Source of the DNA: Tillus elongatus
Lineage: Eukaryota; Arthropoda; Insecta; Coleoptera; Cleridae
Length of the DNA: 64,000 nt
NCBI GenBank assembly: GCA_964006375.1
Contig: OZ023267.1
Coordinates: 14,418,846 to 14,482,845 of the forward strand
Direction of reading: 5' to 3'
In this document: positions 35,386 to 46,154 of the stretch, one piece after another
How positions within the stretch are numbered: position 1 is the first letter of the stretch
Layout: each line of letters begins with the position of its first letter
The notes under the pieces: generated by a model
What the model saw: the letters and a program-made list of their open reading frames with translations, nothing else
Told to the model about the DNA's origin: nothing
Databases searched by the model: none
Position numbers and translations under genes: made by a program

Positions 35386-35659
35386 TTTTATATTCTAAGA
35401 AATAAACAGTAAATTCTAACCTTAAACCTTACTTTTTGTACAAATGTCAGTTTATCTGACGGCGATTGACTGTCATGACAGAATTTCATTGCATTTGATA
35501 TTTGAATAGCCTACTACATATAATTTAGACACATTTTGCTTTACCATAATAGAAACACGTTTGCGTTGTAAGTCAACAGTTGACGCTCCCATAGTCATAC
35601 TATTCATATAAATAATAATGCCATATCAAATATGCATTTGATATGGCATTATGTATGCA

Positions 35660-36200
35660 TAGTGGCCGAGTTTACCTGCGCCAGCAGCTGTATCAACAAT
35701 TTTTGACAACAATTTAACTGTTGGCAGCTACTGACACCCATGATATAATGACTTAGAAGAGATATGATATTGCGCATATGCCCCGCCCCCTCCTATGACG
35801 TCACGTGGTGAGTAACGTTATAGAAGTCCAACTACACACTTAAAACAAAGTCATTCGCAATCAAAAAGTTTCTATACGTCAGTTTATTGCGGTTGAAGTT
35901 ACGCTTATATTGTCTTTTTCAAATAATATAGATCGCAGCACTAAATTTGATCTTTTTCATTTTTATTACGTCCAACAGTATGCACTTAAATATTAGTAAA
36001 ATACGTAATTTGTTAATAGGATGTGATGAAACGTCAAACCTCACTGCACGACAGCATATTATTGTTGCATTGGACTCACCACTTGACACCATGCGCGTGA
36101 CAGGTCTAAAAATAGGTAGTCGGAATATCATATCTCTCGTTATTTGTATCATGACTGACACCTGTTGGCGCCTGGTAAGTTGGCCAATAATAAGCCTTTA
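35660..36200. mobile_element. small GGCGCCAGC-type MITE, interrupted by MITE B
   Basis: gagtttacctgcgccagcag at 35667 and the inverse-type end tgttggcgcctggtaagttg at 36163 bracket a unit of about 110 bp once MITE B is removed. The related sequence at 37020-37290 supports the family. Confidence 0.4.
35739..36153. mobile_element. MITE B, copy 2, 9-bp target duplication
   Basis: 415 bp from CATGATATAATGAC to TATTTGTATCATG. It is flanked by ACTGACACC at 35730-35738 and 36154-36162. It is inverted relative to copy 1 (31929-32340) and aligned with it end to end. Confidence 0.85.
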
Positions 36201-36403
36201 CGAAAAGTAACCGAGTAACCGGGTACATATCTACCGTTTACCGAAAAGTACACCGCTGGCTTTATGGCAAATGGACCCAGTACAGTAATTTTCGAACCCT
36301 TTTAAATGCGCGGTAACTAAATGACAAACGCCAAACTGTCAAAGGTTCGTCTTTGTTGTTTGATGATACTTTGGCTTTGAAGTAGTAATATTAATATATC
36401 AGT

Positions 36404-36511
36404 ATGCATATTGAAAAAATTGCTTCAGTTAATGTTGCATCTGAAATATTAGACAGCGATAGCGACGAAGAGTTATTAACAGGAGTTACGAGTTATTATA
36501 AATTACGTTAA
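36404..36511 (+). CDS. short acidic ORF, possible transposase N-terminal piece
   Basis: 35 codons, MHIEKIASVNVASEILDSDS, then DEELL and YYKLR before the stop. The DSDSDEELL cluster looks like protein-coding sequence. It lies 1 kb upstream of the PIF/Harbinger-like fragment at 37481-37640 on the same strand and could be its N-terminal exon. No function is assigned and it may be chance. Confidence 0.25.
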   Translation: MHIEKIASVNVASEILDSDSDEELLTGVTSYYKLR

Positions 36512-37019
36512 AAAATTTATTAAGATTAATATAAAAATATATTTAGGGGCCTCTCTTCAACACTTAGCAATACTAGACACTTTACACTAACTACTATTAA
36601 CATCCACTAAATGCCAATACAACACCTTCACCTTCTTTCAAGTAACGATTGAGAAATGAAGGAATGAAAATCAAAAACCTTAGGGTATCGGTATTGGTAT
36701 TAATATTTATTTACATCCAGTTTATAGGTTAGACTTTAGACAATTTGTATAGAGAAATAAGTTTGTTCTCTATATAACTCAATTTACCGACTGTTTGGTT
36801 CGGTACACAAATCCTGCACCAGGTTGATGCACCGGATAGATACCGTATAATATTCGAACGATGGAGAGAGTAACCAATTACATTTTCTAACGCTTGTGGT
36901 GTAACCGATATCTACCCGGTTACTTTTTGTAAACACCTATTTTGTATAAAGCTATGGTTCCAACGGCTAAGTTTAAGCGCTCACAACTTCAATGTTGATA
37001 CAAATCAGCGGTTGGAAAT

Positions 37020-37290
37020 CTTATGAACGCACTTGTGATTACAAGCAGTATTTTTAGATTGGGTAAGTTTACCAGGCGCCAGCGCTGCCAGCAACCGTAT
37101 TATTATATCAAAAATGTTGACGTTTGTCAGCATTTTTTGACAGTGCATTGGGTAAGTTCAGCAGTCGCCAGTAGCTGCCAGCAGTTTCTTATGTCAAGAA
37201 ATGTTGACAGATGTCGACATTTTTTAACATAACAATGGAGCTGCTGCCAGCGCTGGCGCCTGTTGAACTCGCTCATTGGTTATTGTTATT
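37020..37290. mobile_element. GGCGCCAGC-type MITE cluster
   Basis: gtaagtttaccaggcgccag at 37062 and the inverse-type agcgctggcgcctgttgaac at 37248 bracket internal ttgacagatgtcgacatttt-like blocks. Two or three overlapping inverted units seem nested. Non-coding. Confidence 0.45.
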
Positions 37291-37480
37291 TTAAAATCGT
37301 CACCATAGCCCCTGTTGTCGTCATAACATCAAATTAAACAAAGCAAAATTTTCAAGAAGTTTCAAAGTCGAGAATAGATGACGAAAATTATGATTACCTT
37401 GGATATTCTAACAGAATTAGCTAATGATTCACTTTATATATGTGATAGGACTGGCGATGGAAAAATTTTGCTTAGTCAGT

Positions 37481-37640
37481 GGATACAGTGCCGCCTAAAA
37501 GAATAAAACCAAGGCGAAAAGAGGAGTATCACAAGGATGTGATGTCAAATTACACTCCAGATGATTTTCATCACCATTTTAGAATGTCTCGAACAAATTT
37601 TCATGAATTTCGAATCACATAAAAACCGGAGAAAATAGTC
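37481..37640 (+). pseudogene. PIF/Harbinger-like transposase fragment
   Basis: One frame reads VPPKRIKPRRKEEYHKDVMS, then DDFHHHFRMSRTNFHEFRIT, before a stop. The F..HFRM....F pattern is the N-terminal region of HARBI1-type transposases, just before the catalytic DDE core. The next codons (KPEKIVKF.TMGDILSAHAA) continue loosely. It is short and without a catalytic residue, so the assignment is tentative. Confidence 0.45.
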
Positions 37641-38169
37641 AAATTCAGAACAATGGGTGATATCTTATCCGCGCATGCTGCAGTGGGATTAATAATTATT
37701 GTGTCTATTAACAGAATCAATAAATTCCATAGAGAAACGAGGTATTGTTTATTTGTCTATCATATTTTGATATAAAATTATAACAAACCGCTTTAAAGAC
37801 ACGACCTTAATTGCTCGACTCGCAACCCGACCACTGATTCAAAACAAATTTATACCTATGTAATATTTCTAGTTTCTGCACGCTGTGCGTCACAGATTAT
37901 GCACCTTCTTCCAAATGTTGTTAAGTTGTTGAACAAGTCTACCACCATTCAAACACTGAATACAGGAATACACATGATTCTATTCTATGTCTATTTTGTT
38001 TGACCTAAGACGTGGGTCCATTGAGCCATTAAACGTAGTCTAATCTAGTGACGGTTGTCGATTGTCGGACTTTATATTGGCATCGCCATATTTTCTCTAT
38101 TATGTTTGATAGTCTGATATTTATTTAGCGTAGGTACGGCTGATTGTAATAGTTGTAGAGTTTTTATTA
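37641..38169. other. spacer with an inverted LINE-end scrap
   Basis: 37858-37920 (atatttctagtttctgcac, cagattatgcaccttcttcc) matches the inverse of 38505-38565, so a fragment of the neighbouring LINE end is present in opposite orientation. Otherwise no feature. Confidence 0.35.
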
Positions 38170-38520
38170 AATCTTAATGTTCTTTTCTTTAAAAAATTCA
38201 TTTATTATCTTAATTGTTTTAGTGTTTAGTTCAGTTAGAATTTGTTGGGTGTGAATTGGTGTTGTTATGTGATTTTCAATAAGTTTTTTATATAGGTCCT
38301 TATTTTGTTGTTTTTACAGTTAAAGAGCATATGTGTTATGTCTTCTTCTTCTCCACAATCACAGTTTGGTGTATCTTTAACTCCTGTCCTATATAAATGT
38401 TTTGGGGTTGAGCAATATCCTGTTCTCATGATTCGAATGGTCTGTAAACCCTCCCAAAGTATTATTCTATGGTTCTGTGTCTATGTTGTGGGTCTTTTTC
38501 ACTATATGGAAGAAGGTGCA
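38170..38520 (-). pseudogene. LINE C-terminal zinc knuckle fragment
   Basis: The minus strand reads IRIMRTGYCSTPKHLYRTGV, then PNCDCGEEEDITHMLFNC. This C-x1-C...H-x4-C module with preceding LYR.G matches the end of ORF2 in jockey/I-type LINEs. About 130 bp of AT-rich 3' sequence follows. Nothing of RT is left. Confidence 0.6.
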
Positions 38521-39190
38521 TAATCTCTGATGTACAGGGTACAGAAACTAGAAATGCTATTGGTACAGGTTCTTCGTTGGTCATATTGGAATATTCAAGG
38601 CAAGATTATAAATATATTTGAGAACTTATTCGAAATAGGTATACATCTTAAATAAGTTTGTTTTTAAAAAGTGATGGGGTGGGGGGTGGGGGTGTTTGCA
38701 AGTCGGGAAATTAATCACTCGCCGTTAAAAAGTATATTTTGTTCTGTCGTAGTTATGTTGTGTTACTCTTTTAATTTCTCTTAAACATAAACCTTTTAAC
38801 GAATTATTAAATATTTGTACAAACTATCTAGCTGGGTTTTAATAATAAATTTACTCTTTGGATCAGAAGCCTTTCATTGAGTATTTGATTATGTCTATCC
38901 CAGACCATGTGACGTTTAGGAATGAAAACAAACTAGTTATAGTTATTAGTCTATTATTCTATTTGATTTAGAGCGATATTTCAATTAAATTTTCGATTCG
39001 CTAAAATTACATCCGAATCATATATCAAACAAACAAAAAAAGAAGAAGCAGTTATTGTTTATTGTATTTTCCCGCCTAATTTTAAATTACTGGAAATGGC
39101 GCTGAGATCGTTACATAAAAACCCCGCTAATTCTGCAACCTCAAGCGCCATCTACGTAAACGCTGTCGTTGTCGTTTGTCTTAAAGACGT
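38521..39190. other. upstream region of the MBD gene
   Basis: No TE recognised. From about 39060 the sequence becomes richer in CpG (gaaatggcgctgagatcg, caagcgccatctacgtaaac), fitting a promoter region of the gene starting at 39477. Confidence 0.35.
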
Positions 39191-39194
39191 GTGC

Positions 39195-39200
39195 TCAGTG
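39195..39200 (+). promoter_or_regulatory. possible arthropod initiator (TCAGTG)
   Basis: TCAGTG matches the arthropod Inr core TCAGT and lies 282 bp upstream of the MBD gene's ATG, next to the CpG-richer stretch. No TATA box or clear DPE was found. The start site is a guess. Confidence 0.3.
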
Positions 39201-39476
39201 CATTGTGAAAAAGTGTCTTGTTATTTTGACAATTTTTAATTGTTATTTAGTAATCCTACTTGGAGACACTGTTATAGATTGGTGCAATAAGTTATTTGTT
39301 AGAAATACTTTGAGGTTAAATGGAATATGGTTTCTTGTGAAGGAAATACAAAGGTAATGCAAATGACGCATTTCTGATCATTCCATGGCACCCATCAGCA
39401 AGTTGCTAAATGCCGACTAGCATTAACGTTTCTTTCATTACAAAAGACAGTTTAAAGTTGTTTTAGCTCGTAAGGC

Positions 39477-39921
39477 ATGGACACCGCTAAAAAGACACGA
39501 GGTAGGTCGAAATCAGTAAATCCTAATGAAGAGAATGAGAATTCTGTGGATGCATCAGCGAATCTGAATGGTGAGAATGCAAAAATGGTTGAGAAACAGG
39601 ACGGTACAAAAGGTGACAAGTTGGACAAGGACAGTGAGAAACCTGCCGGCAAAGATGAAGATAAAACAGATACTAGTAAAGAGAAAACAAAATCTCGAAA
39701 ACGGAAAGCCAGCGAAATGAAATCTGGTGATGAAAACAATCCCGAAGAAGTTTCGAAGGATCTCAAAGAAAAGGAAGGTGTTGTAGATAAACCGAAAGAA
39801 TCTGTAGATAGTAATAAGAGTAGTAAGGACTCTGATAAAAAGAAGGATAAAGATTCGAAGGAAGATATGGATGCATTGAAGGTATCTGATGTCGAGATGA
39901 AAGCTGCAGATGATGATAAAG
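39477..39921 (+). CDS. MBD-domain chromatin protein, exon 1
   Basis: The ATG (context aaggcATGG) opens 148 codons plus one base (phase 1), ending at G|gtatgt. The stretch is extremely rich in Lys, Glu, Asp and Ser, with basic nuclear-localisation-like runs (TKSRKRKASE, KKTRGRSK), and is probably disordered. There is no signal peptide or membrane segment. The last base G joins TT of exon 2 to give Val, so the frame continues without a stop. Base composition and absence of TE matches distinguish it from the surrounding repeats. The 16.4-kb intron that follows (39922-56280) holds satellites, a palindrome and at least ten TE copies. Confidence 0.8.
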
Positions 39922-40823
39922 GTATGTATCACATTAAACAAATAAGTTCTTAGCGTTGTTAATATTGATTGAATGGTTTTCGCTTTTTAATTTATCTTTA
40001 TTTTACATTTAGAATGTAATATTAGGCAGTAGTAAATCTGTTACTCCTAGTCCTCTGAGGTTTGAATATTCTTAAGTAAAATATAAAGTTTAAAGTAGTG
40101 TCACATAAATCTAACCATTTGGCAATCAGTTACAATTTAAATTTAAAAGTTTTGGTAGCCGAGCGTAGTTTGGCATATATGCTGATATTTGTGATTTCAA
40201 GTTATCTAATTTGCCAAATTCTTAATTTTTTTAAAAATTTAATGAATCCCATAAATATTTATGGTCATTAGTGAGATGATAAATGATGCAACACTAGAGA
40301 TGAATTTGATATTTCTCTAACAGAACAAGTTTACGTACTGCTCAGCTTGTGATGTGGCCTTAATAGAGCAGTTTATTAGGAATGAGAAAAAACAGTGAAT
40401 CATCCTTTAAAAAGCCTAATTATTAGGCACATGGTCTTGTTTGCACAGTTAAGAGCAAAAATGTTACTTGGTAGTTCAAAGTATTGTAACTTCTCGCTTT
40501 GCTCGGAAATTTTGTCACTGCTAATTCAAAAAGTAGTGCAAGATACAAGCGAATTAGAGCATGTGTATTAGATCACATTTTAATTGCATTGTTATATAAG
40601 TATTGTGATCAAAGTTAAAACTGCTCGCCTTATAAATTCTTGTTTGTTGTATATCATTCAAAACTGAAAAAGAAACTATGGTAATTCTGCAGTTGAACCG
40701 GGTGAACTAGCAGAGTCGTCGCATACTAAAATTTCATCGTTGCAGTTCACGCGCTGTTGCCACATCCTTCTAGTAGTAGAACTAAATTAAAAGATCAGAG
40801 AATTCATAACAATAAATATGCAT
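39922..40823. other. start of intron 1
   Basis: AT-rich intron sequence without recognised repeats. Confidence 0.4.
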
Positions 40824-41140
40824 GCAGTAAGTGCGTTATGGTAACGTATGGTATAATAATGTGTGTTTTAAGTGTTTTACCGTAATGAACACGAATATAA
40901 TAAATCCATGTCTGTTATGGTAGGGAGTATGATATAATTATGCAAGTAAAATGGAAAAAATTTAAAATATACCTATATTGACGCAGCAAGTGTTTTACGG
41001 TAATGAATACGAATATAATAAATACATGTGCATTATGGTAGGGGGTATGATATAAGTATGCAAGTAAAACAGAAACAATTTAAAATATACCTATATTGAT
41101 GCAGCAAGTGTGTTACGGTAATGAATATGAATAGAATAAA
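40824..41140. repeat. 118-bp satellite-like array, left part
   Basis: Units start gcagcaagtg at 40983 and 41101 (period 118) with a diverged first unit at 40824. Each contains ttacggtaatgaata, tgcgttatggtaggga and atgcaagtaaaatgg. The array resumes at 43385 after a LINE insertion. The start motif gacgcagcaagtg...ttatggta is the TIR of repeat A. Confidence 0.8.
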
Positions 41141-41147
41141 CGCTTCT

Positions 41148-43384
41148 ACACAATCCCAGTCAAGAAAACCGTCAAGCATTTAACGACGCAAGAAATCACT
41201 ATGTCCGCATTCTTTCTGAGGCAAAAAACTCGTTTAATAACCACATCAAAAACAAAGTCCTCTTAAGCTCAAACGGCAGCAATCCCTTCTGGACTCTTGC
41301 TAAATCTATTGGGAATAATTTCTGCAAGAGCATGTTCCCACCTCTTGTCTCAAGGGACGAAATTGTTTCTACCGCCCTGGGCAAGGCTGAACTTTTTGCT
41401 TCGTTATTCGCCGCCAATTCTACTCTCAACCCATCTCCAAATGTTCAACCACCAACAGTCCCCAATGTCGCACATAAAATGACGGATATCATTTTCAAAA
41501 CTCGAAAGGTATGAAAGATGCTCTCTTCTCTTAATACCAGGAAAGCCTCTGGCCTTGACGAGATCCCAGCAATTGTTCTCAAAAAATGCGCACCAAAACT
41601 TGCTCCTGTCCTGACTCGTCTGTTTCAGACATCTTACAATAGAGGCATATTCCCTAGTAGCTGGAAAACTGTTCGAGTACAACCCGTCCACAAGAAAGGA
41701 TCGAAAGCGCTTCCTAGCAACTACAGGCCTATTTTTCTCCTTTCAGTCATCTCTAAAGTGATGGAAAAGTATATAAACACCGAATTACTAAAATTTCTTG
41801 AAAAACAGTCTAATCCACGACAGGCAGTATGGATTCCGTCAGCGCAGATCAACTGCCGACCTCCTTTCCTTTGTCACCCATTCTTGGAACAACTCTATGG
41901 AACTACACGGTGAATCCCAGATTGTTGCTCTGGACATATCCAAAGCATTCGACCAGGTCTGGCACGCAGCGCTGCTTAATAAACTACCAGCCTATGGCCT
42001 ACCACCAAAACTGTACGTGGACAGCAAATTTCCTCTCCAACCGAAGCATTTCTGTTGTCGTGGATGGCCATTCCTCTAAACTGTATCCAATTAATGCAGG
42101 AGTTCCTCAAGGTTCAGCTTTAGCCCCTACTTTGTTTCTTCTCCACATCAATGACCTCCTCTCTAGCACATCCAATCCAGTTCACAGTTACGCGGACGAT
42201 AGCACCCTCCACTCAAATATACAATATTCTAAGCCTGTCTCTTTAGCCCAATTAGATGAGGATCGCAGACTCATGGAGGGTTCTATCTCCGTGGATCTCC
42301 AAAAAATATTAGACTGGGGAAGTAGAAATCTTGTACAATTCAACCCCACCAAATCACAGTCTTGCTTTCTTTCTCATAAGAGATACACCAGCCCTACACC
42401 CATCACATTAAACAACTTTGTTTCTTCTCCACATCAATGGCCTCCTCTCTAGCACATCCAATCCAGTTCACAGTTACGCGGACGATTACACCCTCCACTC
42501 AAATATACAATATTCTAAGCCTGTCTCTTAGCCCAATTAGATGAGGATCGCAGACTCATGGAGGGTTCTATCTCCGTGGATCTCCAAAAAATATTAGACT
42601 GGGGAAGTAGAAATCTTGTACAATTCAACCCCACCAAATCACAGTCTTGCTTTCTTTCTCATAAGAGATACACCAGCCCTAGACCCATCACAATGAACAA
42701 CCAAGTTATCCAAAGTAATGAGTCCTTTTCACTTGTTGGCATTTCTGTGGATCGAAGTCTCAATTGGCACCAATATGTCACTTCAATTGCAGAAGCGGCT
42801 GCCAAGAAATTAGGCTTCCTCTTCCGGGCTCGCAAATACTTTTCACCAGCTAATCTATATACTTTATATACTTCACAAATAAGACCAAACCTCGAATACT
42901 GCTCCACATCTGGGGTGCTGCTGCCGCTTCTACACTCGCTATCCTGAACTCCATTCAGAAGAGAGCTATATGTCTTATCGGTGACCCTACCCTTACCCAA
43001 AGGCTGCCATCCCTTGCCCACCGACGTGCCGTTGGTGACCTCTCTCTCTTTTATAGATATCTGCACGGGCACTGCTCAGAGGAGCTTTCTTCCATAGTTC
43101 CTCCACCTGCTGCCCCCAGCAGATCTACCAGGGGAACAGAGCGAATGGACCCTTTTACTGTCCAGGTCACCAGACATAGAACATCTTGTTATGCCCGCTT
43201 TTTTGTCCCGAGGACTTCCAAGTTGTGGAATTCTTTGCCGGCACATTTTTTCCTTCTCCTCCGAACCTCCAAACCTTCAAGTCCAGAATTAACAAGTTGC
43301 CTCTTTCCTCCTTGTCGACACCCATGGTACGATAGTATTTGGGCTGTAAGCCCTCGTGGTGTGTTGTCGGAATAATTTTTAAAA
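41148..43384 (+). pseudogene. LINE family beta, copy b, inserted in the satellite array
   Basis: It begins with the pre-RT region (FNDARNHYVRILSEAKNSFN) and continues with SGLDEIPAIVLKKCAPKLAP, SNYRPIFLLSVISKVMEK, VALDISKAFDQVWH, AGVPQGSALAPTLFLLHIND and HSYADD. C-terminal ARKYFSPANLYTLYTSQIRP and TSKLWNSLPAHF follow, with several frameshifts between. A 286-bp block (42131-42416) is repeated in tandem at 42417-42700, duplicating the YADD region. The 3' end (ctgtaagccctcgtgg, gtcggaataa, A-run) is complete at 43384, right against satellite DNA. It cannot encode a working protein. Confidence 0.85.
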
Positions 43385-43650
43385 AAATGTGCGTTATGGT
43401 AGGAAGTATGATATAATTATGCAAGTAAAATTGAAAAAAATTAAAATAGACCTATATTGATGCAGCAAGTTTTTACGGTAATGAATATGAATATAATAAA
43501 TACATGTGCGTTATGGTAGGGAGTATGATATAGGTATGCAAGTAAAATGGAAAAAATTTAAAATATACCTATATTGAGGCAGCAAGTGTTTTACGGTAAT
43601 GAATACGAATATAATAAATACATGTGCGTTATGGTAGAGAGTATGATACA
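43385..43650. repeat. 118-bp satellite-like array, right part
   Basis: About 2.2 units (gcagcaag at 43462 and 43579, period 117) with the same internal words as the left part. The break in the unit (after aataaa, before tgtgcgttatgg) marks the LINE insertion point. Confidence 0.8.
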
Positions 43651-43654
43651 ATTC

Positions 43655-43955
43655 ATCTAGTGAGTTCGTTCCCAGGGTATTTCATTCACTTTTTCAATAC
43701 AAACTGTAACATTTACATCTACCGAGGTTCTGCCATTGTATTTCAGCAAGTTGAATGTCTGCACGTTCCACCCTTCGGAGGGGGCGTAAAGCCGTCGGTC
43801 CCGTGACCATGCGATGTTGGGCACGTTAAAAATCCCTACCCTCTTTACAGAAAGGTACGGGTTCGGCCAAATTTCCAGGATATTGAGGTAAAACTGCTCC
43901 CTGCCGTCGGTGATTGGGCATAGTCGCGGAAATAGACCGACTTTAAAGAAACAAA
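43655..43955 (+). repeat. tRNA-derived SINE, copy 3
   Basis: It has a partial B box (gagttcgttcccaggg) and then the family body with gttccacccttcgg, gtaaagccgtcggtcccg, gcacgttaaa and an end at aaagaaacaaaaacacaca. It lies directly beside the satellite array. Confidence 0.8.
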
Positions 43956-44424
43956 AACACACATACACACATACACAAGGTGGATTTCCCATGTTGACGT
44001 ATGTCTGCTGAAAATCATGTTTGTAGGCTAATGGATGAGACACTGATAGTTTTTGTAACCGGATTCACCTCTCACCGCATCTTGAGGCGTGATACTTATT
44101 CTCAGTTAAGCGGGCAAATATATCGCCAAATAATCTAATTTTTATGACACTTTCATACATATTTTTACTCACCTTTCCTTTCTATTTCATTATAGGTATA
44201 AAATAAATTATTCCTGCCCGTCACAATAAACCTAATTTCTGTATTTCATTTGCCAAAATACTTCATGATAGGTAAAGCCCATGTGCCTATCTGCAAACGT
44301 ACGCGAATTTGTACCGAACTGTTTAATAATAAAAGTGGGTTATTTTACAGTACAACCTTTCTCCTGTGGGGGAGATTGTCTAAATTTGATGTGTGATAAA
44401 AACTATTTTTAACATTCAAAACAT
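43956..44424. other. no feature seen
   Basis: Starts with a short CA-rich run, then AT-rich intron sequence. Confidence 0.3.
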
Positions 44425-45105
44425 TGCTATGAAAATTCGCTACCATACCGCACTTGCTGTGTCCCGACTTTTTTAATTTGTCTAAATGTTATGTCTCATG
44501 AAAAAAACATATTTCACATTACAAATAGTTCTAGGAACATTCGCTACCATAGCGCGTCCCGACCTTTGAAGTTTGTACTAGATTTTATGTCTCATGAAAA
44601 AAGCATATTTAATATTCAAAATAGTTCTATGGAAATTCGCTACCTTAGCGCACTTGCTGCGTCCCGACTTTTTAACTTTGTAGTAAATTTTATGTCTCAT
44701 GAAAAAACATATTTAACATTAAAAATAGTTCTAGGAACATTCGCTACCATTGCTGCGTCCCGACTTTTTAAGTTTGTACTGAATATTATGACTCATTAAA
44801 AAGACATATTCATCATTAAAAACATTTCGATGAACATTCGCTACCATAGCGCACTTGCTGCGTCACGAGTTTTTAACTTTGTACAAAATGTTATGTCTCA
44901 TGAAGAAAACATATTTCACATTACAAATAGTTCTAAGGAACATTCGCTATCATAGCGCACTTTCTGCGTGCTGACCTTTGAAGTTTGTACTACATTTTAT
45001 GTCTCATGAAAAAAACATACATAACATTAAAAAAAGTTGTATGGCAATTCGCTACCACAGCGCACTTGCTGCGTCCCGACCTTTTAAGTTTGTACTGGAT
45101 ATTAT
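44425..45105. repeat. ~105-bp satellite-like array, about seven units
   Basis: Each unit has attcgctaccatagcgcact, tgctgcgtcccgact, ttaagtttgtact, atgtctcatgaaaaaa and catattta-cattaaaaa. This unit equals, base for base with some divergence, the terminal ~100 bp of the repeat A TIR element (for example 51470-51560). Some units lack gcacttgct (44545) or have other short deletions. Confidence 0.85.
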
Positions 45106-46154
45106 TTCCTTACAAAGTCGATAAAGAGAAGGATGTGGCAACAGCACGTGAACTCCAACGACGAAATTCTTGTGCGCGACGACTCTGCCGGTTCACCGGG
45201 TTCAACTGCAGAATTACCGAAATTATACTATGTATTTAGTTTAATAGTTATAAATTTAAAAGTACAAAACCAGTTATCTTCATTTGGTTTCTTTAATATT
45301 CTGTAAGAGCTATGAGTGCACGTTTGGTTAGTAAGATATATTTCCAGAATGATCACCCTATTGCAAAAAGCTTTATGTATATTTGTCAAAGACATATATC
45401 AAAAAATTTTGCCGTTGTAGTGCAAAAGATGCCTCATGATAATTTGGTTTCACATTATTCTTATAAAATTGTGAAATTTTGTTTACTTCAACAGTAGGCT
45501 ACTTTACTGTTTGACAGTGACAGTTAAATGATTCGTAAATTGGTATATAAGTGAATTGGTTAATAATGCTTGTATATTTCATTCGTTTGTGGAAACTTAA
45601 AGGTACGATATAGTTATTAGGAATCTTATTATGATTTTACTGATCATGTTAGTGTCAGTTTTAATTTAAAAGCAATTATTCTGCGCATGATACTGAAAAC
45701 GATTGACAGTCTAAAAATATAATAACATCCGTAATGGAAGTTAAGCATGCTTTCTAATGAGAGTAGATAAACATTGTCCTGATTTCCGTTTTAGTTAGTA
45801 ATAAATAGATTAGTATTTTATTAAATTCATTATACTTCCATGTCAGAGCATAACGAAATACCAAATATTTGGTTGCTATGCAGGCCGAATTACCAAATAT
45901 TTAGCCAAATTTCGTAACATTACAGCAAGGTTTGTATTTTTAAATTAATAAAATCCAAATAATCCTCTCTATCATCCAATGAGCAGGTTAACTCAAAGCA
46001 TACTAAAGTAGGAACGTTTGCCATAGGAAGAGTGGTTTTAATTCTTTTGGATGCTACCCTTTTCCGTGCCTTGTTTCCACTGATTGACCTAAAGCGTTAG
46101 GTTAGGATTATTCTTTGAGGTTGGTAATTTAAGAGCATAAATAAAAAAGGCTAT
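45106..46154. other. no feature seen
   Basis: AT-rich intron sequence. Two small frames (44985 and 45312) are not recognised. Confidence 0.3.

Noticed and set aside
40824..45105. CRISPR-like arrays of regularly spaced repeats
   Set aside because: Units are continuous 105-118-bp satellite monomers with no unique spacers, and the genome is eukaryotic.
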